Source of the DNA: Emydura subglobosa | Lineage: Eukaryota; Chordata; Testudines; Chelidae | Direction of reading: 5' to 3' | Assembly: GCA_007922225.1 (NCBI GenBank) | Contig: ML679968.1 | Coordinates: 10,670,399 to 10,734,398 of the forward strand | DNA: 64,000 bases | In this document: positions 47,251 to 58,164 of the stretch, one piece after another | How the letters are laid out: every line of letters begins with the position of its first letter | How positions within the stretch are numbered: the stretch's first letter is position 1 | Notes under the pieces: generated by a model | Database searches by the model: none | What the model was told of the DNA's origin: nothing | What the model saw: only the letters and a program-made list of their open reading frames with translations | Program-made: the position numbers and the translations under genes

Positions 47251-48444
47251 TGGTTATGCCATCAACTAATGCTGAGTTTGACTGATTAATTGTCTCTATC
47301 ACTGGGGAACCATAATATCATGAATTTGCATTGCAGTCTAAATTAAACTAGACAATTTGTTCCACTGTATCAATTAACACTTGAAAAGGTGCCTTTGGGT
47401 TTGCAAAGGATTAAAGGAGCTTGAGAGTGAAATATATATAGTGAATTATTTTTAACACACTAATAAGGAAGTCTTTGACATAAGAAAATAGTGAAGTTTT
47501 TGGAAAATTATTTCTTTCTATAGTAACTGCTGAATTAAATGGTAAAGTTAATGTGTTCTGAGGAAATCAATAAAGAGAGCACGTGTCAACTTCTTGAAAC
47601 ACATTTAAAAATGAACAGCACATATTTATGTAATTGAAGTTTATTCCATCAAACTTCTGTCAGACTTCTAGCACTGTAGTTGACTCAAGTTAGTTGATTT
47701 ATATTAGATGATTTAAGAATTATTTTAAGAAAAAATGTACGTCTCTTTTTAGTGGAAATGTTAAAAAACAAAATAAATAAAGTAAATTTAAAAAATAACA
47801 TGAAAAGGTTCTGTGTCAATTTATATAGTTTTGACCAATTGGGAATAAGAAGTCTGACAGAATACATTATGTCACAGCACCATATGGACATAAATTAGTG
47901 GATAGTTAATCTCTGGATCACCATAATATACAAAATTATAATGGCTTCTTCTGAGCTCTCATGATGTCATGTAAATGTGTGTTATGGATCTACTCAGTTG
48001 TATTTCATTGACATGAGACACTAATGATTTCAAGTTCTGACTGTATAAATTGTCTTACATATGTTAAAGGTAAATGATAGACCAGCATCTGGTCATTAGC
48101 ACCATACAATGAGATGCTTTATGGCATATTCAAATTTATGGTGTTGTCATGCATATTATACAGCACCTGTGAATGTTGATCCACTCCGTTCACCCAGTAT
48201 ATCAATGCTCTCTCTTAAAAACATACTATAATCCTGGCTGTTCTTCAGAAATAGAGCATGTCAGGAAAAAAGCTTTAGAGAATGACAAGTAAATGTCCTT
48301 TGAGCTTCCTTGATTGAGCTTGCAGTGGGGAGAAGAGGAAAGTCCAAATGATCTCACAGATCCTTCCAATACTACATGAGAGGGAAGGCAGGAAGGTGAA
48401 TTGCTGGCTTTTCTACTGATGTGAAACTGAAGGTTTTGGGTCTG
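47251..48444. other. AT-rich sequence, nothing recognised
   Basis: Short unsupported frames only. Confidence 0.4.
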
Positions 48445-50837
48445 TGGAACACTGGGCCACATTCCAGTAAGAATGGATCACCTACATCTCAAAGGTAGGG
48501 AGGCTAATCTTCTCAGCTGGAGACTGGCTGGAGCAGCCAGGAGGGTGCTAAACTAACAACACAAGGAAGGGATACCATGGAGGCAAATATGGTACAATTA
48601 CAAACGACATTACAAGCAAATTAAATGACAATGAATGTGGAAAGAGGACATTTTTCAGTTGCTTATATGCTAATGCTAAGAGTCCAGACACCAAGCAAGA
48701 GGAGCTGGAAATTGTCACTGATAAGCAGAAATTTGATAAATTGCATTACTGAAATCTGGTGGGACTATAAACATGATTGGAATGTTAAAATCACTGGTTA
48801 GAACTAGTATAGAGTAAAAGAGATAGTAAGGACACTGTGTATTAAATACATTGTTTCCTTTTTTAGAGTTATTGATAATTCCATACCACAGGATCTTGAA
48901 TGCATATGGATCAATGTACTAGCTAACAAAGTCCAGAATGGGGTGCTCGTGGGGGTTCTGTTACAGACCACGAAATCAAACCAGATTGCAGGATGAGTTA
49001 CTTCTTAAACAGTTGCCTGTAATGTGTGGAAAGAAAAATGAGGTACTTTTGGGAAACTTTGATTTGCAGGACATATGCTGGAGGTCTCATGAATCCAGTA
49101 GCAAAACATCATTAGTTTCTAAAAATTATAGACACTAATTTTCTAACATAAGATATTGCTCCCAACAGGAGGTTAGCCCTATGTGGGAACTCATTATGAT
49201 GGATAGAGATGAATTAATCACTTGTCTGGAAGTTGGTGGAGGCCTAGGGACCAGTGATCATGACTATATTGAATGTGATCAAACAGAGGACAATATCAAC
49301 CAGAAATATATATACTCGGTGCTTCAAAAAAAGGCTAATTTCCCCTTAGGTGAGAAAACTATGAGTGACATTGTTTGGGATGAAAATTGTATATAGAAAT
49401 ATGTGAATGAAATTGAGAGTCCTTTAAGAAGACTTTATTAGATGGCCAAGAAGCTACAATTCCACAGTCAGGAAAGAGGATCTTTGGCTAAAGACCATTT
49501 ATTTTGGTGGTGAAGTCAAGGTAGTACTTAAAAATAAAAAGCAATACATAACAAATGGCAAAAGAAGGAAAATAGCAATCAATATAAATAAGAAACTTTG
49601 AAGTGTAGAAAATTGACAAAGGAAGCTAACGACATCAGGGAAAATATCCATGGCTGGCATAGCTAAAGACACAAAGACATTTTTTAAGTTATTAGGAACA
49701 ACTACCAAAAAAAAAAAAAAACTACTACAGATACAGGCTCATAACTAAATGGAGATGGTAAAATTGTTATTAATGATGCAGAAAAAGCAAAAGTAACAAA
49801 TAAATATTGCTGTTCTTTATTTGGAAAGAAACAGTATGATGTTCTCTTATCACACGGGGATGATGATGTAATTTCCAGTCCATTAGTAACTAAGGAGGGT
49901 AGTAAATAACATCTACTACTGATAAACATTTTTAATTTATTAGGCCTGATAACTTACACCTAAGAATTTTATATAGAATTGGCTAAGAAGATTTCTTGCC
50001 TGCTAATTTAATTTTTAATCAAACAATATGAAGAAATTTCAAGAAGGCTGGAAGAATGACAATGTTATGACTATATTAAAAATGGGCAAGTGAGATGACT
50101 GGGGTAACAATAGGCCGGTTAACCCGACTTCAGTCCCCAAAAAATAATGGAAAAGCTGTTATGGGATTCAATTGAAAATGAATTAAAGGGTAGGAATATA
50201 ATTAATGTTAGTAAACTCAGTTCTATAGAAAATAGGTTTTGTCAAAAAAACCTGATTTCATTCTTTGGTGAGATTATAAATTTGGTTGATAAAAGCAGTT
50301 GCATAAATGTAATACCAGTAGACTTTTGTAAGGTGTTTGACTTAGTACTGAATTATATTCTGATTAAAAATAGCATTATACAATACCAGTAAAGCACACA
50401 TTACATGGATTAAGAAGTAACTAACTGAAAGATTTAAAAAAGTTGTCAATGGGAAATCATCTTTGAATAGGGGTTTTTATAGTGGGATTCTGCAGAGATT
50501 GGTATCAGGCCTCATGACATTCAACATTTTCGTCAATGATCTGAAAGTAAATATTAAATCACTGCTTCTAAAATTTTGCAGATGATATAATGATTGACAG
50601 AGTAAAAGATAAATAATGATAAGGATAGAATAGTTATACAGAGTGACCTGGATCATTTTTAGTCCAATCAAACAAAATGTGTTTTAATACAGTGAAAGGC
50701 AAAGTTATACATCTATCATAAGAAATACAGACCACACCTACAAAATATGAGACTTTATCCAGGAAAGCAGAGACTAACAAAAGGATTAAGGTTCCTTGTG
50801 GACAAGACACTGAATGTGAACATCCAGTGTGATGTTG
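48445..50837 (+). mobile_element. CR1 LINE, 5' part (endonuclease and RT), interrupted at 50837
   Basis: This is the host CR1 of the nested cluster. About 48938-49138 encodes the endonuclease region (WGFCYRPRNQ, then LLGNFDLQDICW). About 49230-49330 encodes LGTSDHDYIEC ('LGcSDHe'). About 50080-50150 holds RT fingers. VDFCKVFDLV (about 50318-50347) is the first catalytic block, and FADDIMIDR (about 50574-50600) keeps the ADD pair. Stops and frameshifts are frequent. The sequence breaks inside the conserved CCAGTGTGATG(C/T)TGTGGC block at 50837 and resumes at 56586. Confidence 0.88.
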
Positions 50838-51460
50838 TGTTACCTCTCACTGGATCTGCCAGCAAGTTATGCCTTCCACTGCTAGTACCATGTACAATTG
50901 AACCTCAGAGTTTCAAACACCTTGGGAAAAGAGATTGTTTGTAACTCTGAAATGTTCATAACTCTGAACAAAATGTTATAGTGGTACTTTCAAAAGTTTA
51001 CAACTGAACATTGGGTTAATATTACATCTTTGAAATTGTACTGTGCAGAAGAAAAATGCTGCTTTTCCTTTATTTTTTTAGTAGTTTACATTTATCTCTG
51101 TGCTATACTATACTGTATTTGCTTTCTTTTGTCTCTGCTGCTGCCAGATTGTGTACTTCGGTTGCAAATGAGGGGTGTGGTTGACTGGTCAATTTGTAAC
51201 TCTGGTGTTCATAACTCTGAGGTTCCACTGTAGTATTTTACTAACAAGCAGATAATCTCTTTATTATGAACATACCAATGTACAGCAATGAGGTAAAAAA
51301 ACTCCTACTACTCTGTGTAGCTGCAGCCTATTGTCCAGTCCTGAGCTGCTTTGTATCTGTCCCAGCAGGAAGTGTCCCAGGAGACTCAAAGTATGCATCT
51401 AGAGAGTGTACAGAAAGTGTGGCATCTCTACACTTCTTGGATGACTTACTTTGTTGCACA
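50838..51460 (-). mobile_element. 3' LTR of a minus-strand Gypsy element
   Basis: It begins TGTTACCTCTCACTGG and ends TTTGTTGCACA (TG...CA). It is paired with 56320-56585: shared blocks include TTACCTCTCACTGG, CAGCAATGAG, GTGTAGCTGCAGCCT, CCCAGCA and GTGTGGCATCTCT. A 336 bp MITE plus TA duplication lengthens this copy. The polypurine tract follows directly. Confidence 0.85.
50895..51230. mobile_element. Tc1/mariner (Tigger-like) MITE with TA TSD
   Basis: The left end CAATTGAACCTCAGAGTTTC and the right end AACTCTGAGGTTCCACTG are inverted copies. TA flanks both sides (50893-50894 and 51231-51232). Subterminal repeats of 'gtttgtaactctgaaatgttcataactctga' type occur at both ends. It is non-autonomous and inserted inside the Gypsy 3' LTR, so it is younger than the LTR. 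Confidence 0.85.
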
Positions 51461-51475
51461 TCTTCCCCTTTTGAG
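51461..51475 (-). other. polypurine tract of the Gypsy element
   Basis: The minus strand reads CTCAAAAGGGGAAGA next to the LTR end, fixing the orientation. Confidence 0.75.
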
Positions 51476-53100
51476 ATCCCTTTTTAAAAATTTCTAGACT
51501 TAACTAAAACATTGTTAAATTAAACTAACAAACTAATGCAAATGCAATATCTGACTTAATTTTTCAGGTTCCTTAAACACAACCTATTTCAGCAGACTTT
51601 CCGATCTATTGTATTGAAAGACTTCTTTAATCAGATACTAGTCTGTACCAGAGTGTTCAGTCTCATGATTAATAACAGGGTCAGTCTGTGAATTGTTTTC
51701 AACTTCTATGTTGGTCTCACTTCACTTGTCTCAGCCAACCTGTGATGTATCTTGCTTGAGCAGATGCTTATGATTCCTTCATAAAATTTTGCCTTCATCT
51801 GTGATCACTGAGTCTGAGTAAGATAATGTTTCTTTCATTACTGTTGCTTTGAGTGGTCAGTGTCCATCTTGCCAAATTCCCACCGAGTCTTTTTTTTTAA
51901 CTGTGGAAGAGCGCTTTCTCCTTTATTGAAATATGTTGTATGATTATACTTTCCCAGTCTTTTCTTCACTATTACAGACCCATTAGGGTATATCTATACT
52001 GTAAATGAAAACCTGTGGCTGGCCTGTGCCAGCTGACTTGGGCTGCAGTGCTGTTTCATTGCAGTATAGACGTCCAAGCACGGGCTGCAGCTTGAACTCT
52101 GTGATCCTCCCACCTCACCGTGTCCTAGAGTCCAGGCTCCAGCCCGAACCCGGAAGTCTATACTGCAATTAAACAGCCCCTTAACCAGAACCTTGTGAGC
52201 CCAAGTCAGTTGGCATTGGCAACCATGAGTGTCTAACTGAAGTGTAGACATAACCCCAGTTGTCTTTTGTTTTTGTCCCGTATCTAGTAATTGCATATTT
52301 ATACATCTGTTGTAGAGGAGTTCAGCAAGTGACTTTCCACATTTTAGTGGGGTAGCACTGTAGCTGAATAGGGCTAAATATGTATCTTTTTTTACGTCCA
52401 TTGCTTTTTTGAGTGAATTCTTCACTATACATGCTCCACATTCAGCTAATCCATGGTTTTGAGGATATTTAGGACTAAATGATTCATGATGAAAGTCATA
52501 CGTTTTAGCAAAGTCCAGGATTTCCCTGGACTTAAACTATGATTTGTTTTCAGTTACTACTGTTCTTGGAATTCCATGGTGTGGAAATACAGATTTAATG
52601 TATCTGACAACTGTTCCTGCTGTGGTATCTTCAAAGTGTGACTACCTCTAAGAAATGGGTAAAGTAGTTCATTATAATCAGATCTTCCAAGACTGAACAT
52701 CTCAATTCCAACTTTGTCCCATGGAATTGTGAGTTGTTTGTGATATATCATTGGATTTTGGCTGGGAATCTCTGTACTTCTGGCAAGTTCCATACCTGCT
52801 CACCATTTATTCAATGTCCTTATTAATCTGTGACCAGAATACAACTTCTCTAGCTCTCCCTTTTGATTTGGTCATTTCCAGATGCCATGTGTGCATTTGT
52901 TCCACTATTTTCCTTCTCATTACCGTGTAGGAATCATGATCTGTGTTCCCTTCAAGAGCACGCTTGAAATCACTGAAAGTTCATCTTTATAGTGGGAATA
53001 TGCAGGTAGAAAATGTTGAATTTTTCCTCATTTATTCATCACTTGTATTACTGTGTAGTGGGTGTTCTGTTCAGTCAGCAGGCTTAATTGTTTGGGCCTC
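51476..53100 (-). pseudogene. Gypsy pol 3' part, integrase remnant (hosts a MITE)
   Basis: The minus frame 52557-52793 contains IPWDKVGIEMFSLGRSDY, the start of a Ty3/Gypsy integrase core ('PW..VG.DlF.l....Y'). The catalytic DDE triad cannot be followed because of deletions and frameshifts. The region then runs through decayed C-terminal sequence to the polypurine tract. A MITE at 51986-52257 interrupts it, and the 143-codon minus frame at 51994-52425 is mostly MITE. Confidence 0.75.
51986..52257. mobile_element. MITE, GGGTATGTCTACACTGC family, inside Gypsy
   Basis: It begins GGGTATATCTATACTG and ends AAGTGTAGACATAACCC. The interior has GCCAGCTGACTTGGGC against CCAAGTCAGTTGGC, and ATTGCAGTATAGACGTCC against GTCTATACTGCAATTAAAC. 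Both ends are present. It is younger than the Gypsy insertion. Confidence 0.82.
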
Positions 53101-53770
53101 CAACCTTAGTCTTTATTTCAGTTCAGTATGTCCTTTGCCCTCTGGTTGAGCTCCTTGCTGGACTGGCTTCTTTGCCAGTAACCCTGCCTTTCTTGGGGCC
53201 AGCAATCGGGACTCTGGGGTGAATGGGGAGACCTTGGCCTTCCGTTCCCCGAGGACCCAGACCAGGGCCCTGGAAGTGTAGCAGCGTGAGATGGCCCAAG
53301 TTTGGCCCACCCCTGCTCACGTTTCCCCAGGTTACTTCCTAACACACCCTTGTGTCTCAGTTTGGGGTGCAATCGCAATTGAGTTACAGTCCTTACTCAA
53401 AACCCCACAGGCTAGGGGCAATGCCTGAAACCCTCACGTGTGCTTCCCCTGGTTCTACATTTCCTTAAATTAGTGTCACAAAAAGTGAGGAGAGACTCAC
53501 AGCTCGACCCCTCAGTAGCAGTGTCTTCTTCTGCCATAGCAGAATGGTCCTCTTCTGGGAAATAGCTTCTCTCTTTTCCCTCTACTTCCTGAGCTTCCTT
53601 TCCCTAGGACCATGCTTGGCAGTGCCTGAAAGTTGGGGCCTTCTAGGCTCAGTACAGCTCCAGTCCCCTTGCCTCAGCCTTAGTATGGGGTCTGTAAACT
53701 CTGTCACACACTTCCTGCAGCATTTCATCTTTAGCTATTTCGGTCACCAATTCATCCCATATACTTGGAA
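53101..53770. mobile_element. GC-richer insertion within the Gypsy pol region, class unresolved
   Basis: Base composition jumps (CCTTTCTTGGGGCCAGCAATC, GGACCCAGACCAGGGCCCTG) while the Gypsy frame is lost. Gypsy coding resumes at about 53800 on the right and 53050 on the left. Wording such as TTTGGGGTGCAATCGCAATTG and AACCCTCACGTGTGCTTCC recalls a dispersed turtle LTR-type repeat. Overlapping minus frames (53113-53378) are chance frames in GC-rich DNA. Exact ends were not found. Confidence 0.45.
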
Positions 53771-54740
53771 ATACAGCAGGTGACACTTTTTATCTTCAGG
53801 TCTTGGCATGTTATGTATTGCTTGCATCTTTGATTCTTCAGGTAAGATTCCCTTGGGAGTCAGCCTCTCTCCCAAGTGTGTGATTTCCACAGTTTGAAAT
53901 TGACATTTGGTCTTTTTCTGTTTAAGATTGTGAAGCTCTCAGTGTCCAAGGAAAACTTCCAAAATCCAGCCAAATTTGCATCTAATTTGCTGAAGAATTT
54001 GGCTCGTATCCTCTCAGACAACATTCATTTCTTGTGGTCATGTGGAATTGTTCTCTTTTTATGTTTTTCATTCTGATTCTTAGGGTCCACATATAGCTGA
54101 AAATCCACTCTTTTTTCCCTAACAATTATTAAGGAGGGACCCCAATCTGTGGCTTCTTCTATTCTCCAAATTATGTCATTTTCTATCAGATTTTGCAGAT
54201 CTTCTTCCAGCTGCTTTCTTAAGGCTTGTGGAACTTTTTGCATAGCATATACCACATGTTCTGCAACTTCCCATAATTACATCTTTTCTGTTAATGGAAA
54301 GCACCCATTACCTGTGAATATATCTTCACATGATCCCATTAATACTCTCGTACATTGTCTTTTTGTCTCTCTATGGCATATATCCTCTTAACAAGACCAC
54401 GAGACTCACACATGTCTAGGCCAAGATTGGTTGCTTGCCTCTGTGTATAACCATTATTTCTTGTTTTATCATTTTTCCCAGAATATTGAAGTGTCAGGGT
54501 GCATTCTCCCATCATTGGAATTGTTCCTCCATTATAGTCTTTCACAGATACTTTTGACTCTTCCACTTTTATGTACTTCTTATATGTTTTAATTCAGTTT
54601 TTGTTATTACATTTACCTGTGCTCCAGTATCAATCTTGTAAGTCATATAAGTGCCATTTGTGCACATTTTAATTAGAGATTTAATTTGAGTTTTCAACAT
54701 CCTCTGTTATTGTGCTTAAGAGCACCTCTTCCTCATGGAC
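53771..54740 (-). pseudogene. Gypsy pol: protease and reverse transcriptase remnants
   Basis: The minus strand, from the right, has KIDTGAQVNVIT (about 54613-54650), an intact aspartic-protease active site. The frame 54339-54566 carries VKDYNGGTIPMMGECTL, the protease flank region. The frame 54025-54255 carries VPQALRKQLEEDLQNLIE and then ATDWGPSLIIVREKR, the RT fingers of Ty3/Gypsy. About 53990-53930 has LDANLAGFWKFSLD ('LDA..GFWQi.LD'), the first catalytic aspartate. The YVDD block is deleted; the sequence jumps to THLGERLTPKGILPEES, the post-palm region. The RT is therefore non-functional. Confidence 0.82.
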
Positions 54741-55538
54741 TCATAAAGTCCTAGACTTTAAGGTCAGAAGGGATCATCATGATCATCTAGTCTGACTTCT
54801 TGCACATTGGAGGCCACAGAACCTCAGACATCCACTCCTGTAATAGACCCATAACCTCTAGCTGAGTTACTGAAGTTACAGATGGTCAACCATTTACACT
54901 ACTTTAAACTTGCAAGTGACCCGTACCCCATTCTGTAGAGGAAGGCAAAAAAAACCCCAGGATCTCTGCCAATCTGACCTAGGGGAAAATTCCTTCCTGA
55001 CCCCAAATATAGTGATCAATTAGATCCTGAGTATATGGGCAAGACCCACCTGCAAAAGAATTCTCTGTAGTAACTCAGAGCCCTCCCCATCTACTGTCCC
55101 ATCACCAGCCTTTGGAGATGTTTGGTGCTAGCAGTCACAGATTGGCTACATGACGTTGAAAGTAGTCTCATCATATCATCTTCTCCATAAACTTATCAAG
55201 CTCTGTCTTGAAGTCAGTTGGGTTTTTTTCCCTGAGTGCTGTCCTTGGAAGCCTGTTCCAGAATTTCACTCCTCAGATGGTTAGAAACCTTCAACTTATT
55301 TTACCCCTAAACTTGCTGATAGCCAGTTTATATCCATTTGTTCTTGTGTCCACACTGGCGTTTAACTTAAATAACTCCGCTTCCTCCAGGTATTTATCCT
55401 TCTGATGTATTTATAGAAAGCAATTATATCTCCCCTCAGCCTTCTTTTGCTTAGGCTAAATAAGCCAAGCTCTTTGAGTCTCCTCCCATAAGGTAGGTTT
55501 TCCATTCCTCAGATCATTGGAGTAGCCCTTCTCTTCAC
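54741..55538 (-). mobile_element. CR1 LINE 3' portion inserted in Gypsy, minus strand
   Basis: On the plus strand it begins with CTTTAAGGTCAGAAGGGATC and TCATCTAGTCTGACTTCTTGC. It continues through ATTCCTTCCTGACCCCAAATA, AAACTTATCAAGCTCTGTC and TTATATCCATTTGTTCTTG, and ends TCAGATCATTGGAGTAGCCC. This is the antisense of a CR1 ORF2 C terminus plus 3' UTR, about 800 bp and 5' truncated. It separates the Gypsy protease from the gag zinc-knuckle region. Confidence 0.88.
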
Positions 55539-56319
55539 TTGAGTAATCCCTTTGCACACCTAATTTATTCTCTTTCCTGCTTTCTCTGCAGATTTTAACA
55601 TAGTGGTTGGGTTTATTACAATTTCTAAATGTTTGCCTGAATGTTGGGCATTTCCTTTGCTCATGCTGGTTGCCACATCGCTGGTATTGTATCCCGCTTT
55701 ACGTTTTTATATACTCAGACAATTTAATTTCTGTGAAGTTTTCCCTTGCTGATTTAGCTGTAGTACTCACAATCATGTATTTTGTGCTTTTCTCTAGGCT
55801 TTTTATTTGTGTTTCTGTTTGTTCTGCTTCTTGGCATACACATATTGCCCTTTCTAATGTCAGATCAATCTCCTTTAGTAACCATTTATAGACTTTTTAA
55901 TTTTTATACACAAGGACAATCTGGTCTTCAATGAGAGAGTCTTTTAATAATCGCAGGACTGACTTTTTAGTTCTGAGTCTGTGACAATCTCCATTGTTTT
56001 CCCTTTATTCTGTGTTCTCTTCATGAGCATATATCTCTCATCAGTAACATTTATTCTAGGATCAAAATGATCCTCAAACATTATCATTATTTCTGCAAAG
56101 CTTTCCTCCCTGTCCCCACTGCCATCTGTATGGAATGCGTTATAGACATTCTGTGCTTGCCACTGATAGGAACAGAGCAATCTTGCTCATCCTCCATTTT
56201 ATTTGCCCTTGGGGCTTTCATATACATATTGAATCTTTTCCAGGCATACTCAGCATTTCTTCTGATTCTCAGGGCTAGTGGGGGAGTTACTTTCACAGGC
56301 TCTGTAGCAGCCATTTCAA
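55539..56319 (-). pseudogene. Gypsy gag with zinc knuckle
   Basis: The minus frame 56087-56413 runs through the LTR edge into IEMAATEPVKVTPP, the gag start. The frame 55944-56180 continues with AQNVYNAFHTDGSGDREESF and FEDHFDPRINVTDERYML, typical of vertebrate Gypsy gag. About 55690-55580 encodes a zinc-knuckle region (QRCGNQHEQRKCP, NCNKPNHYVKIC). The gag ATG lies only six bases inside the LTR edge. Frameshifts separate the blocks. Confidence 0.82.
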
Positions 56320-56585
56320 TGTTACCTCTCACTGGGTCTGCCAGCATGCTGAGCTCTCCACTGCTACCAGGTGATATCTTACTGATGAGCAGCCCACTCT
56401 CAAGATAAACCATTAATTATTAACGGAACTATGTGCAGCAATGAGATAACAAACTTCCAACTATTCTGTGCAGCTGCAGCCTGTAACTGCCTTGTCTTGA
56501 GCTTTTTTCGTTTCTGCCCCAGCAAGAAAAGTGTACATGAAGTGTGACATTTCTAAATTTCCTGGAGGAATTAATCTATAGCACA
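56320..56585 (-). mobile_element. 5' LTR of the Gypsy element
   Basis: It begins TGTTACCTCTCACTGGGTC and ends TCTATAGCACA. It pairs with 50838-51460 minus its MITE. Divergence between the two LTRs is substantial, so the insertion is old. Flanking duplications are degraded (GTTG on the left, GTGG on the right). Confidence 0.85.
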
Positions 56586-56617
56586 GTGGCAAAAAGGACT
56601 AATGTGATCCTTGGATG
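56586..56617 (+). mobile_element. CR1 LINE, short middle piece of the split host
   Basis: GTGGCAAAAAGGACTAATGTG and then ATCCTTGGATGC continue the CR1 sequence broken at 50837 (CCAGTGTGATGTTG). Confidence 0.82.
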
Positions 56618-57564
56618 CTTGGGAGGTGGATATTAGAGGTTTGGGGAGGCTTAGCCTTCCCGAACAGCCACAGCCCAGAAGCTCCAGCTCCACCTCTCTG
56701 CCCTGCCCACGTTCCGCACCTGCTCCTCCCCATGCCATGCTCCTGCTCAGCTTTATGCCTTGAGACCCCTCCCCACCCACCACTTGCAAGAGCAGTTTGC
56801 ACTGGGCAGCAGAACAGGTAGCTCAGCTGTGCTTTGTGCGATCGCCCCTGTGCAAACTGCCATGGGCTGGGCTGAATGCCCCGCTGGCTGTTGCGGGACT
56901 GTGGACTGGCAGCAGCTGGAGGGAGGAGGCCTGGTGCTGCCACGGCGATGGGCACGATGGAAGCCCATGGCAGCTGCAGGTTCCCTTGCAGTGTCCCAGC
57001 TGGGGTGCTCCATGAGGACTGGCCCGTGCAGGACCACATGTACCTGGGGCTTCCTTCGGTCTCATGGGTGAGCTGGGCCCACTCCTCTAAAGCCCCCTCC
57101 TGGGGCAGGAAGTGAGACTACACCCCCACGTCCAGTGCCCACAAAAATTCCAATGACAGCAGGCAGGAAGTGAGCACACTGCCCTTCTGGAAGGGCCCAG
57201 GCCATGACCATCACCGGGCCTCCCTCCATCCATGACACGTGGGGCTGAGCTCCCATTGCTGGTTTGTTGCCTTGGGCCACTGCTGTGGGTCTCTGTGGGA
57301 TGGAAGGGTGCATTGCCAGGCAGGGGTGTTCTTTGCCCCCTCTCCCACCAACTGTTTGCACCTCTTCGCCCTCTCTCCCAAGAGGTGCAAGCGGTGTGCA
57401 GAAGGGCCTCGGGAGAGAGGGCTGAGTGGGAGCAGGGCCTGGGGCACAGTGTTGGTGGAGCATGGGCGAGTCCTTGGGGTGAAGGGGCAGGGCCTCAGTC
57501 TGAGCACTGGTGCCCCCCCCCCACCCCACTCTTCCCCAAAGGCAGGAGTCACATGCCGCCCATG
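56618..57564. mobile_element. GC-rich ~950 bp insertion in CR1, class unknown
   Basis: The CR1 is broken after GGATGC and resumes at ATAAACAGGGG (about 57571). The insert is strongly GC-rich but has few CpGs. ATGCTT occurs at both junctions (56614-56619 and 57562-57567) and may be a target duplication. Overlapping frames up to 155 codons on both strands reflect stop-poor GC-rich DNA: composition is Pro/Gly/Ala/Trp-rich with no domain. It could be an unclassified retroposon, a GC-rich MITE or a captured CpG island. Confidence 0.6.
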
Positions 57565-58162
57565 CTTAAATGTATAAACAGGGGACTAGTGTATGACGTT
57601 GGTGAGAATAATACTGGAATACCGCATCCATTTCTGCTATCCACATTTTTAAAAGGCTTTTATAAAACTGGAGAGGATTCAGAAAAAAAGCCATAAAAAT
57701 GATTTAAGGGCTGAAAAAAATGCCATATGGTGAAAGACTGAAAGAGCTCAATGTGTTCAGTTTATGAAAAAGAAGTTTGAAAGGTGACTTGATTACAGCA
57801 TATAAGTACCTTCAAGGAAGAAAATATCAGATACTAAAGGGCTTTTTAATTTCACAAAGAATGGCATAAAACCCCCCAATGTCTGGAAACTAAAGCCAGG
57901 AAATTTCTAATGAGTAATAAGGCACAAGTATTTAACAGTGAGGGTGATTACCCATTGGAACAAATTACGAAGAGAAATGGTGAATTCTCCATTCTGAAGT
58001 CTTAAAATAAAGACTAGATGCCTTTCTGGAAGATATGCTTTATTCAAACACCAATTATTAGGTTCAATGTAGGGGAAACTGGGTGAAATTTAATGGCATG
58101 TGATTTACATGAGGTCAGAGCAGACAATCTCCTGGCCTTAAACTCCATTGATCTATGAATAT
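57565..58162 (+). mobile_element. CR1 LINE, 3' part of the split host
   Basis: ATAAACAGGGGACTAGTG, CTGGAATACCGCATCC, ATAAAACTGGAGAGGATTC, GGTGACTTGATTACAGCAT, AACAGTGAGGGTGATTACCC and the end CATGAGGTCAGAGCAGAC then CTCCATTGATCTATGAAT follow the CR1 ORF2 C terminus and 3' UTR in order. With 48445-50837 and 56586-56617 this makes one CR1 of about 3 kb. Confidence 0.9.
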
Positions 58163-58164
58163 AA

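Noticed and set aside
51994..52425. 143-codon minus-strand frame
   Set aside because: About two thirds is the MITE inserted in the Gypsy element.
56753..57696. Several 94-155 codon frames on both strands
   Set aside because: They overlap in all frames inside GC-rich DNA and are rich in Pro, Gly, Ala and Trp; expected from low stop frequency.
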